Below, in pieces: positions 17,443-24,523 of a DNA stretch of 64,000 nt. Position numbers and translations under genes: made by a program. Position 1 is the stretch's first letter, and each line of letters starts with the position of its first letter. This stretch comes from Aliarcobacter sp. (GTDB taxonomy: Bacteria; Campylobacterota; Campylobacteria; Campylobacterales; Arcobacteraceae). Under the pieces are notes generated by a model. It was not told where the DNA came from, searched no databases, and worked only from the letters and a program-made list of their open reading frames with translations. Location: the NCBI GenBank assembly GCA_028688995.1, contig JAQTXB010000003.1:62001-126000 (forward strand). Direction: 5' to 3'.

Positions 17443-17476
17443 TAAAAAAAGCGGAAAGACCTTATTCAGGTCTTTC
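17443..17476 (-). terminator. Terminator of the response regulator / FIST kinase operon
   Basis: GAAAGACCT / AGGTCTTTC, nine perfect pairs with loop TATTC (17454-17476). On the minus strand the hairpin is followed by CGC and seven Ts, a classical intrinsic terminator; the right arm includes the end of the response-regulator frame. On the plus strand there is no T tract, so pqqE may read through or end by other means. Confidence 0.8.
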
Positions 17477-18121
17477 AATCATATAACCACTACCTCTTAT
17501 ATTTTTAATAAAATCTTCCCTTAGAACAGTTTTTACTCTATTTACTTCTGCTCTAATTGTTGCATTATCAATATAATCATCATTCCAAACATAAGTTCTA
17601 AACATATCATATTGAACAACTAAACTTCTATTTAGTGCTAGAAGTTCAATTATTTGAAGTTGTCGTTTTGGTAAAATATGAGGTTCATTGTTATATAAAA
17701 GTGTCATATTTTCTGAGTCAAAACTATAATGTTTTGATAATCTTTTATGTCTTTGTGGAACTATTCTTGTTTTTAAAATCTTATTAATTCGTAAAGTTAG
17801 CTCTTTTAGATGAAATGGTTTTTTTAAATAATCAAAACATCCCAAATCAAAAGCTCTTGAAATCTCTTCAATATCTATAAGAGCAGAGATATAAATAGTT
17901 GGAACCATTCTTTTTTGTTCATGCATTTTTTCTAAAATAGTAAAACCATCAATATCAGGAAGATTTATATCTAAAATTAGTAAATCAAACTTCTCTTTTT
18001 CAAGAATTTCTAAAGACTCCATTCCAGTTTTTGCATTTTTTATTAAGTGTCCAGTAGATGAGATATATTCTGTAATCATCTCATTTAACATAATATCATC
18101 TTCAACTAATAAAATTTTCAT
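17462..18121 (-). CDS. OmpR-family response regulator, candidate master regulator of the locus
   Basis: 219 residues. Receiver domain residues 1-115 with acidic pocket EDD (7-9), phospho-acceptor Asp51 (LILDINLP) and conserved Lys101. Residues about 125-219 form the OmpR/PhoB winged helix (PKRQLQIIELLALN; ATIRAEVNRVKTVLRE; IRGSGYMIE). The gene overlaps its FIST kinase by four bases. OmpR-type regulators bind direct repeats at 10-11 bp, precisely the form of the GCTA repeats at five promoters around it. That assignment is inference; no GCTA repeat precedes this operon itself. Confidence 0.92.
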   Translation of the reverse strand: MKILLVEDDIMLNEMITEYISSTGHLIKNAKTGMESLEILEKEKFDLLILDINLPDIDGFTILEKMHEQKRMVPTIYISALIDIEEISRAFDLGCFDYLKKPFHLKELTLRINKILKTRIVPQRHKRLSKHYSFDSENMTLLYNNEPHILPKRQLQIIELLALNRSLVVQYDMFRTYVWNDDYIDNATIRAEVNRVKTVLREDFIKNIRGSGYMIERPE

Positions 18122-20025
18122 AATACTCCTTTAAAAGTGTAAGTGAATGAAGCCCAATTCTCACCAGATTCTAGTTTTATTCCAACATTTTCTTCACTAC
18201 AGATTCTTTTTACTAAATTTAATCCAAGTCCAAAACCTTCCTTTGAAACCTCTTCTCTATAATATTCTTCAAATATTTTTTGAGGATCTAAAATTTGAGC
18301 TGAACGACTCTCTATTATAAAATCACAATCACCCTTTGAAACCCTAAGAATTACATAAATTGTCTCATTTGGTAAAGTATATTTAATCGCATTTGTTAGA
18401 TTATTATCTACAATTCTTTGCAGTTTTATCTCATTAAAATTTAAAATAACTTCATCAAAGTTGCAAATAAATTCAAATTTTGATTTAAATTTAATAGCTG
18501 TTTGAGTATAAAAATCAATTCTACTTCTCATAAAGTCTTTAAAATTTATTTTGTGTGTTGCTTGATTTACTTGATCTTTTTTTACAAGATAACTTAAATC
18601 ATCATATATACCAAAGATATTTTTCATGGCTATTTCAATATTAGTTAAATATTTATTTTTCCCAAATTGAATCTCAAACATATCAATATTTCCCATTATG
18701 ATTGACAAAGGAGTATTTGTTTCATGGATTGCGTATTTTAAAAATTGTTTTTGTGAAGCTATTAGATTTTGTGCATATTTATTACCAATTTCTAACTCTT
18801 TTGATTGTTTATTATAATCTTGGGCTGATTGTTGAATCAAATGAGTAAGTGCTTGTAAACTTCTTGCATGATCACTAAGTGTTGAATCTTGTAACTCCTT
18901 ATCATTTCCTTCATCTTCATTTTCAATCTCTTTTTCACTAAGAGCTAATACAGTTAGTGTTTGATTTAATAATTCATTATGATCATAGTGATGATAAAAT
19001 TCTCCATAAGTAAAGAATCCTGCAGTTGTAGCAATTTGTGAAAAAGGACTAATCTCAATATCTATTAAATTTGGCATATATCTTCTTCTTGCCATACAAG
19101 CATAAATAAAAAATGATTCAGTATTTCTTATCGCACACTTATTAAATAGGGATTTCAAAGGATTATTCATCATTAGTTCAACATTACCAAAACCTAATTT
19201 TACAATATCACCTTTGTGTAAGTTTCCTGCAAAACTTAAACTTCCATCATCATGTTTTGCTATAACTGCCCTAGCAAGTGGAATATTGTTTTTTTGAACG
19301 ATTAAAGGAAACTCAATTCCAGTTGCAGGAAGTGAACGAGCTACATACTCTCCTAGATATTTTTTATAAAAATCCAAAGGTTTTAATCCAGCAATTTTAT
19401 AGACTCTATTTCCTTCAACTTCTTCTATTTCATGTTCTATTCCAATTGGCGACCAGTTAAAATTGTAGGCATTACATACTTTTAAATCATCTGAGTTAAA
19501 AGATACTCCCACTGAACCCCTTGTTAATATATTGTTTTGCGATGAGATAAAAGTTTGTGTAAAGTGGGCATTATCTCCTGCCATTCCACCTGAAACTAAA
19601 ACTTTATTATCTATTGAAGCAATACCATTTAAAAACTCTTCACCATTTGTTGTTCCTCCATCGGTGAAGGTTAATAGTAGTTTTGTATTTTCACAACATA
19701 AAGCTTGGGCTAATAAAACTCCATTTTTAAAAGAGTCCTCTTCATTAATATGAATTGTTTTTAATGTAGTCTTTTCAAAAGTTGAGATTGAGATTACTGT
19801 TTTAAGTGTTGTAATTTCCGCATTATTTATCTCTCCATCTGTAGAAGAACCAATACAAATAGCATGTGGTAATTGTTCTGTAAGAGTATTGAGTATTTCT
19901 TCTAGAATATTCTTTTTATTTCCACAAAATATTTGAACTAATACATTTTTTTCATTTTTAAATAATGAAAAATCTATCAACTCATCTAATGGTTTGTTAT
20001 TTAGTGTGTAATTATATGTTTTCAT
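18118..20025 (-). CDS. FIST-domain sensor histidine kinase
   Basis: 635 residues, no membrane segment. FIST_N about residues 25-195, FIST_C about 205-365 (ending TAGFFTYGEFYHH), a coiled linker, then HisKA with His434 in YAIHETNTPL and a HATPase domain ending SEENVGIKLESGENWASF; the G boxes (EGFGLGLNLVKRI) are intact. It is thus a cytoplasmic kinase with a NosP-like ligand module fused to it. It is co-translated with the OmpR regulator and lies between pqqE and the aldehyde dehydrogenase, so it probably senses an alcohol, aldehyde, redox or NO signal; the ligand is not known. Confidence 0.92.
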   Translation of the reverse strand: MKTYNYTLNNKPLDELIDFSLFKNEKNVLVQIFCGNKKNILEEILNTLTEQLPHAICIGSSTDGEINNAEITTLKTVISISTFEKTTLKTIHINEEDSFKNGVLLAQALCCENTKLLLTFTDGGTTNGEEFLNGIASIDNKVLVSGGMAGDNAHFTQTFISSQNNILTRGSVGVSFNSDDLKVCNAYNFNWSPIGIEHEIEEVEGNRVYKIAGLKPLDFYKKYLGEYVARSLPATGIEFPLIVQKNNIPLARAVIAKHDDGSLSFAGNLHKGDIVKLGFGNVELMMNNPLKSLFNKCAIRNTESFFIYACMARRRYMPNLIDIEISPFSQIATTAGFFTYGEFYHHYDHNELLNQTLTVLALSEKEIENEDEGNDKELQDSTLSDHARSLQALTHLIQQSAQDYNKQSKELEIGNKYAQNLIASQKQFLKYAIHETNTPLSIIMGNIDMFEIQFGKNKYLTNIEIAMKNIFGIYDDLSYLVKKDQVNQATHKINFKDFMRSRIDFYTQTAIKFKSKFEFICNFDEVILNFNEIKLQRIVDNNLTNAIKYTLPNETIYVILRVSKGDCDFIIESRSAQILDPQKIFEEYYREEVSKEGFGLGLNLVKRICSEENVGIKLESGENWASFTYTFKGVL

Positions 20026-20115
20026 AAAAAAATTGTAGCAGATATTTTAAAAAATTCAAAGAAAAAAAATCATTAAAAAGCTCGAAAATACGGTATTTTG
20101 TAACAATTCTTATCA

Positions 20116-20171
20116 CCGCTATACTCATGCTATACTAAGGCTAAACTTACGCTATAAATGTCATGTAGAAT
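20116..20171 (+). promoter_or_regulatory. GCTA-repeat promoter of the aldehyde dehydrogenase
   Basis: GCTA cores at 20118, 20129, 20140 and 20151, all 11 bp apart, with -10 TAGAAT at 20166-20171 starting 15 bp after the last core. The rest of the 220-bp gap between the divergent FIST kinase gene and this promoter (20026-20110) is A/T rich and shows no further repeat. Confidence 0.78.
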
Positions 20172-20244
20172 TTCACTAAGAGAAAAGATAAGTTAATAAA
20201 AATAACGACTTTTTCCAAAATAAATAAACAAAAAGGATATAAAA

Positions 20245-21741
20245 ATGATCTATAGTAAACCAACATATAAAGCACAATATGAGAACTTCATTGGTGGAGA
20301 ATGGGTTGCTCCAATTAGTGGTGAATATTTTGATAATATCTCTCCTGTTGATGGTGAAGTTTTAACAAGAATTCCAAGATCAAATGAAAAAGATTGTGAA
20401 GCTGCTATTTTAGCTGCAAATAAAGCATTCCAATCATTTAAACATACTTCAGTTCTTGAAAGAAGTACTTTATTAAATAGAATTGCAGATGCAATTGAAG
20501 CAAACTTAGAAAATATTGCAATTGCTGAAACTTTAGATAATGGAAAAACTGTAAGAGAAACATTAGCAGCTGACGTTCCTTTAGTTGTTGACCACTTTAG
20601 ATATTTTGCATCAGTAATTAGAGCAGAATCAGGAACAGTTTCTGATTTAGATGAAAATACAATTTCTCAAGAAATTCATGAACCATATGGTGTTGTTGCT
20701 CAAATTATTCCTTGGAATTTCCCATTATTAATGGCTGCTTGGAAATTAGCTCCTGCATTAGCTGCTGGAAATTGTGTTGTTATGAAACCAGCAAGTGCAA
20801 CTCCAATGTCAATTTTAATTATGATGGAAACAATTCAATCAGTATTACCAGCGGGTGTTATCAATATTATTAATGGTGCAGGTGGAAAAATTGGTAAATA
20901 TTTATCAACTCATGAATTAGTTAAAAAAGTTGGATTCACAGGTGAAACTACAACTGGTCAATTAATTATGCAATATGCAACTGAAAATATTATTCCTTCA
21001 ACTTTAGAACTTGGTGGAAAATCACCAAATATCTTCTTAGAATCAATCATGGACGCGGATGATGAATTCTTTGATAAAGCAATTGAAGGTTTAGTATTAT
21101 TTGCATTTAACTCAGGGGAAGTTTGTACTTGTCCTTCAAGAGCATTAATTCAAGAATCAATTTATGAGCCATTTATGGCAAGAGTACTTGAAAGAGTAAA
21201 AGCTATTAAATTAGGAAATCCTTTAGATACTGAAAATATGATGGGTGCTCAATGTTCTTTAAATCAAAAAGAAAAAATTATGGAATACATCAAAATAGGT
21301 AAAGAAGAGGGTGCTGAATTATTAATTGGTGGAGATGTTTACCAATCAGAAACTAATCCAAATGGTTTCTATATTCAACCAACACTATTTAAAGGTCACA
21401 ACAAAATGAGAATTTTCCAAGAAGAGATTTTTGGACCTGTACTTGCTGTTACAACTTTTAAAGATGAAGATGAAGCATTAGCAATTGCAAATGATACAAT
21501 TTATGGTTTAGGTTCTGGTGTTTGGTCAAGAGATGCTCACCAATTACATAAATTCTCTAGAGGAATTGAAGCTGGAAGAGTTTGGGTTAATTGTTACCAC
21601 TTATATCCATCTCATGCATCATTTGGTGGATACAAAAAATCAGGAATTGGTAGAGAAACTCACATGATGATGTTAAACTCTTATAGACATACAAAAAATA
21701 TTTTAACTTCATACAGTAAAAATAAATTAGGTTTCTTTTAG
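20245..21741 (+). CDS. Aldehyde dehydrogenase, ExaC/AcoD-like, NAD(P)-dependent
   Basis: 498 residues, full-length ALDH superfamily. General base in TLELGGKSPNIF, Rossmann motif VGFTGETTTGQ, and nucleophile Cys294 in NSGEVCTCPSR, the variant active-site sequence of the acetaldehyde dehydrogenase group used with quinoprotein ethanol dehydrogenases (those usually have NQGEVCTC). C-terminal EEIFGPVLAV and YGLGSGVWSRD are present. It should convert the acetaldehyde made in the periplasm to acetate in the cytoplasm. It has its own four-repeat GCTA promoter and an intrinsic terminator. Confidence 0.92.
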   Translation: MIYSKPTYKAQYENFIGGEWVAPISGEYFDNISPVDGEVLTRIPRSNEKDCEAAILAANKAFQSFKHTSVLERSTLLNRIADAIEANLENIAIAETLDNGKTVRETLAADVPLVVDHFRYFASVIRAESGTVSDLDENTISQEIHEPYGVVAQIIPWNFPLLMAAWKLAPALAAGNCVVMKPASATPMSILIMMETIQSVLPAGVINIINGAGGKIGKYLSTHELVKKVGFTGETTTGQLIMQYATENIIPSTLELGGKSPNIFLESIMDADDEFFDKAIEGLVLFAFNSGEVCTCPSRALIQESIYEPFMARVLERVKAIKLGNPLDTENMMGAQCSLNQKEKIMEYIKIGKEEGAELLIGGDVYQSETNPNGFYIQPTLFKGHNKMRIFQEEIFGPVLAVTTFKDEDEALAIANDTIYGLGSGVWSRDAHQLHKFSRGIEAGRVWVNCYHLYPSHASFGGYKKSGIGRETHMMMLNSYRHTKNILTSYSKNKLGFF

Positions 21742-21765
21742 GATTTAATTCTAAATCAAAAACAT

Positions 21766-21801
21766 AAAACCCATAGAAAGTTCTCCTCTATGGGTTTTTT
21801 T
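21766..21801 (+). terminator. Intrinsic terminator after the aldehyde dehydrogenase
   Basis: AAAACCCATAG (21766-21776) pairs with CTATGGGTTTT (21788-21798) around an 11-base loop and runs into a T tract. Because the DUF779 gene starts only 20 bases later without an obvious promoter of its own, some read-through is likely. Confidence 0.85.
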
Positions 21802-21821
21802 CGTTGTGTAAAGGATATAAA

Positions 21822-22205
21822 ATGTCAACACAAAGAGTAGATGTGACTCCAGCTGCTGCTGAGGTTATTGAAAAGTTAAAAGAGTTACATGGTGAATTAG
21901 TATTTAATCAAAGTGGTGGTTGTTGCGATGGAACAGCTCCTATGTGTTATGAAAAGGGCGATTTTTATGTCCCTAGTAGAAATGTAAAAATGGGTGAAAT
22001 ATGTGGTTGCGAGTTTTTTATAGATAAAGATCAATTTGAATATTTTAAACACTCTTTTATCACCATAGATGTAAAAGAAGAAAAAGCTGCTTTTGGAAAC
22101 TCTTTTTCGCTGGAGATAGATTTAGGTTATCAGTTTATTACAAAATCAAGGATTTTTACTGATGATGAATATAGACAGTTATTAGAAGAAGAAAAATTAC
22201 AATAA
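21822..22205 (+). CDS. DUF779-family protein
   Basis: 127 residues from ATG 21822, preceded by AAAGGA; an upstream in-frame TTG at 21804 is rejected. Conserved DUF779 features are RVDVTPAAAEVI, the SGGCCDGTAPMC cysteine motif and CGCEFFID, suggesting metal or cluster binding. DUF779 genes usually sit next to ExaC/AcoD-type aldehyde dehydrogenases, as here, so a role in aldehyde dehydrogenase function is likely but not established. Confidence 0.88.
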   Translation: MSTQRVDVTPAAAEVIEKLKELHGELVFNQSGGCCDGTAPMCYEKGDFYVPSRNVKMGEICGCEFFIDKDQFEYFKHSFITIDVKEEKAAFGNSFSLEIDLGYQFITKSRIFTDDEYRQLLEEEKLQ

Positions 22206-22206
22206 A

Positions 22207-22241
22207 AAAAAGGGGAAAGAGTTAAACTCTTTCCCCTTTTT
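22207..22241. terminator. Bidirectional terminator between DUF779 and cold-shock genes
   Basis: Perfect 15-bp stem AAAAAGGGGAAAGAG (22207-22221) / CTCTTTCCCCTTTTT (22227-22241), loop TTAAA, with A and T tracts on the two sides, so it can stop transcription from both convergent genes. Confidence 0.92.
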
Positions 22242-22258
22242 AAATAGTAAAGCTAAAA

Positions 22259-22477
22259 TTATAAAGCTGTTACGTTTTCTGCTTGAAGACCTTTTTCACC
22301 TTGACCAACTTCAAAAGTAACTTTTTGACCGTCATTTAATGAAACTCTTCCATAACCAGAATTGTTGATGTTTCTGTAATGTACGAATACATCTTTACCA
22401 CCATTTTCTTGCTCGATAAAACCATAACCTTTTTCGCTATTAAACCATTTAACTGTTCCGTTTACTAATGTTGCCAT
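22259..22477 (-). CDS. Cold-shock protein, CspA family
   Basis: 72 residues beginning [13 protein letters not shown] at ATG 22475-22477 (minus strand), preceded by AAGGGGTT. RNP1 (KGYGFIEQ) and RNP2 (DVFVHY) motifs are intact. The open frame continues upstream to 22627, but that part is leader, not protein: the start chosen gives the normal CSP length and N-terminus. Single-stranded RNA/DNA-binding chaperone. Transcribed from a TATAAT about 150 bases upstream, giving a long leader. Confidence 0.95.
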   Translation of the reverse strand: MATLVNGTVKWFNSEKGYGFIEQENGGKDVFVHYRNINNSGYGRVSLNDGQKVTFEVGQGEKGLQAENVTAL

Positions 22478-22631
22478 TGTAACCCCTTTTTTTTTAAAAT
22501 ACTTCATTTCTAAAGCGTTGAAGATATAAAATTGAGAATTCTTTAGATTGAGTGTGTACTTAAAACTAGCGTTACAAGAAAAACATAAACTATAGATGAA
22601 CCCTAAACCATCTTTCAATGCAAACATTATA
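22478..22631 (-). promoter_or_regulatory. csp promoter and long 5' leader
   Basis: Minus-strand TATAAT at 22631-22626; the expected start near 22619 gives an untranslated leader of about 140 nt. Long structured leaders are characteristic of cspA-type genes and act in cold-dependent translation. A single GCTATAAT here is the -10 itself, not an 11-bp repeat. Confidence 0.6.
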
Positions 22632-22690
22632 GCACAAAAATAAGAAAATGTACTTTTTTGTTAGAAATTTGCAATTATTCGTAAAATTGG

Positions 22691-23098
22691 CTACTTTTTA
22701 GATTCTTCATTTGTAACAAGAGCTAGATTTGTAAGACTATATTTTTGTAATAAATCTAAAACTTTTACAACTCTTTCATACTCTACTTTTTTGTCAATCC
22801 TTACTATCACGGCTTTCTCTTTGTTTTTTATAGCTTTTAGATTATCTTCTAAAGATGCAAAAGATACTTCAATACCTTTAATTGCCAATTTATCTTGATT
22901 TAGTTCAATAAAAATTTGTTCTGCATCAATTTTCATCTCTTTTGCATTTGAAGCAGGTAAATTTAGAACTAAAGCTAATTCTTCCTTTTTAAAAACAGAA
23001 GAAACAATAAAAAAGATTAAAAGAATAAATACAACATCTATAACAGGTGTTAAATCTAAACCTAAAGATTCTCTTCTTTTCATTTTAATTTTGCCCAA
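22691..23098 (-). CDS. ExbD/TolR-family biopolymer transport protein
   Basis: 135 residues: short cytoplasmic N-terminus (KRRESLGLDLTPVIDVVFILLIFFIV) whose membrane helix carries the essential Asp of the proton channel, then a periplasmic domain. The frame starts at ATG 23098, overlapping the ExbB-like gene by 14 bases; an internal ATG at 23083 would remove the overlap and cannot be excluded. It forms the proton-driven motor with the upstream gene product; no tonB or tolA gene is adjacent. Confidence 0.88.
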   Translation of the reverse strand: MGKIKMKRRESLGLDLTPVIDVVFILLIFFIVSSVFKKEELALVLNLPASNAKEMKIDAEQIFIELNQDKLAIKGIEVSFASLEDNLKAIKNKEKAVIVRIDKKVEYERVVKVLDLLQKYSLTNLALVTNEESKK

Positions 23099-23558
23099 CT
23101 AACTCTTTTTTTGCTTTTAATTCTATAGAATCAATCATTGATATAAAGTGATTGTAAGCAATTTGGTGAGGAATAGCTACAATTAAACCTGCAATTGTTG
23201 TAATCAAAGCTATTGAAATCCCATTTGAGAAAATTGTAGGATCGCCTAAACCATTTTGTGTTATTGCTTCAAATGATTTGTAAACTCCAACTACTGTTCC
23301 TAAAAGACCCAAAAGAGGAGAAATAGTTGCAATATTTTTTATAATAGTTAAACCTGATTCTAATTTTTTAACTTCATATTCAATTTGAGATAAAATTGAT
23401 GAATTAATTGTTACTTTGTTTTTTATTTTACTAATCATTGCATTTTTTCTTGGAAGTGTTAAAAATTTCCATAAAATAATAGTAAACCCAATTATGTTTA
23501 ATACAATTAATATATAAACAATAATTCCACCCTTATCAATATAACTCATTAAATCCAT
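23085..23558 (-). CDS. MotA/TolQ/ExbB-family proton channel protein
   Basis: 157 residues from the ATG at 23558 (minus), preceded by TTGGGGTT; a longer frame to 23624 would run into the divergent gene and is unlikely. Three membrane helices, with the conserved TISPLLGLLGTVVGVYKSFEAI and ISIALITTIAGLIVAIP segments of ExbB/TolQ. Works with the ExbD-like protein encoded downstream. Confidence 0.88.
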   Translation of the reverse strand: MDLMSYIDKGGIIVYILIVLNIIGFTIILWKFLTLPRKNAMISKIKNKVTINSSILSQIEYEVKKLESGLTIIKNIATISPLLGLLGTVVGVYKSFEAITQNGLGDPTIFSNGISIALITTIAGLIVAIPHQIAYNHFISMIDSIELKAKKELVGQN

Positions 23559-23622
23559 GTAAACCCCAATAATTTTTTTTGTATTGTACAAAATTTTTGT
23601 TAATAGATGGTACAATTTTCCC

Positions 23623-24480
23623 ATGAACTACACAAATTCACCAATTCAAAAAATCACTTTTAATAATCAAAAATATTTTATAAAAAGAGATGATTTACTG
23701 CATAATGATTTTTCTGGGAATAAAGCCAGAAAATTTTATTACTATTTAATCAATGATTTTCCAAATATAAAAAAGATTATATCCTCTGGTTCTGCTCAAT
23801 CAAATGCCATGTATTCATTATCTGTTTTATGCAAGATAAAAGGATTAGAGTTTGATTATTATGTTGACCATATTGCTTCATATTTAAAAGAGAATCCAAT
23901 TGGAAATTATAAGTTTGCCCTTGAAAATGGAATGAATATAATAGAAAAAGATTTGCCAAATTCTTTTGATGAAGAAAGTTTATTTATAAGTGAAGGTGGA
24001 GCGGTAGTTGAAGCTTCAGTTGGAATTGAAGTTTTAGCAAATGAGATAAAAACTTGGGCAGAGGAACAAAATATTAAAAATCTAAAAATCTTTTTACCAA
24101 GTGGTACAGGAACAACATCTCTTTATTTACAAAAGTATCTTCCTTTTGAAGTATTAACTTGCGCTTGTGTTGGAGATGAAGATTATTTAAAAAAGCAGTT
24201 TTTAGAACTTGAAAAAGATAATTTTCCTACAATCTTACAAAGAGAAAAGAAATATCATTTTGGAAAACTCTATAAAGAGTTTTATGATATTCATAAAGAG
24301 TTATTAACACAAACAAATATTGAATTTGATTTACTTTATGATAGTTTAGGTTGGATTTGTTTTGAAAATTATGTAAATAGTCAGAAAAATAGAGATTATA
24401 ATTTTCTTTACATTCATCAAGGTGGAGTAATTGGAAATGTTTCCATGTTAGAGCGATATAACTATAAATATAATAAATAA
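23623..24480 (+). CDS. PLP-dependent ACC deaminase / D-cysteine desulfhydrase family protein
   Basis: 285 residues from ATG 23623 (MNYTNSPIQK); a TTG at 23584 gives a non-homologous extension. Motifs of the fold-type II PLP family are FIKRDDLLHNDFSGNKARKF, with the PLP lysine in SGNKARK, SSGSAQSNAM for the substrate carboxylate and LPSGTGTT for the phosphate. Substrate within the family (D-cysteine, ACC, other amino acids) is uncertain. No Shine-Dalgarno sequence; a TACAAT ends six bases before the ATG, so the message may be leaderless. Confidence 0.82.
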   Translation: MNYTNSPIQKITFNNQKYFIKRDDLLHNDFSGNKARKFYYYLINDFPNIKKIISSGSAQSNAMYSLSVLCKIKGLEFDYYVDHIASYLKENPIGNYKFALENGMNIIEKDLPNSFDEESLFISEGGAVVEASVGIEVLANEIKTWAEEQNIKNLKIFLPSGTGTTSLYLQKYLPFEVLTCACVGDEDYLKKQFLELEKDNFPTILQREKKYHFGKLYKEFYDIHKELLTQTNIEFDLLYDSLGWICFENYVNSQKNRDYNFLYIHQGGVIGNVSMLERYNYKYNK

Positions 24481-24523
24481 AATATTTATAATATTTTTAA
24501 TGAAAAAAAGATAATATCCACCT

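Noticed and set aside
22478..22627. N-terminal extension of the cold-shock protein
   Set aside because: The added 50 residues have no CSP homology and a good ribosome site precedes the inner ATG; the stretch is the usual long leader.
23559..23624. Longer N-terminus of the ExbB-like protein
   Set aside because: It would overlap the divergent gene start at 23623 and its promoter, while ATG 23558 has a ribosome site and directly precedes the first conserved segment.
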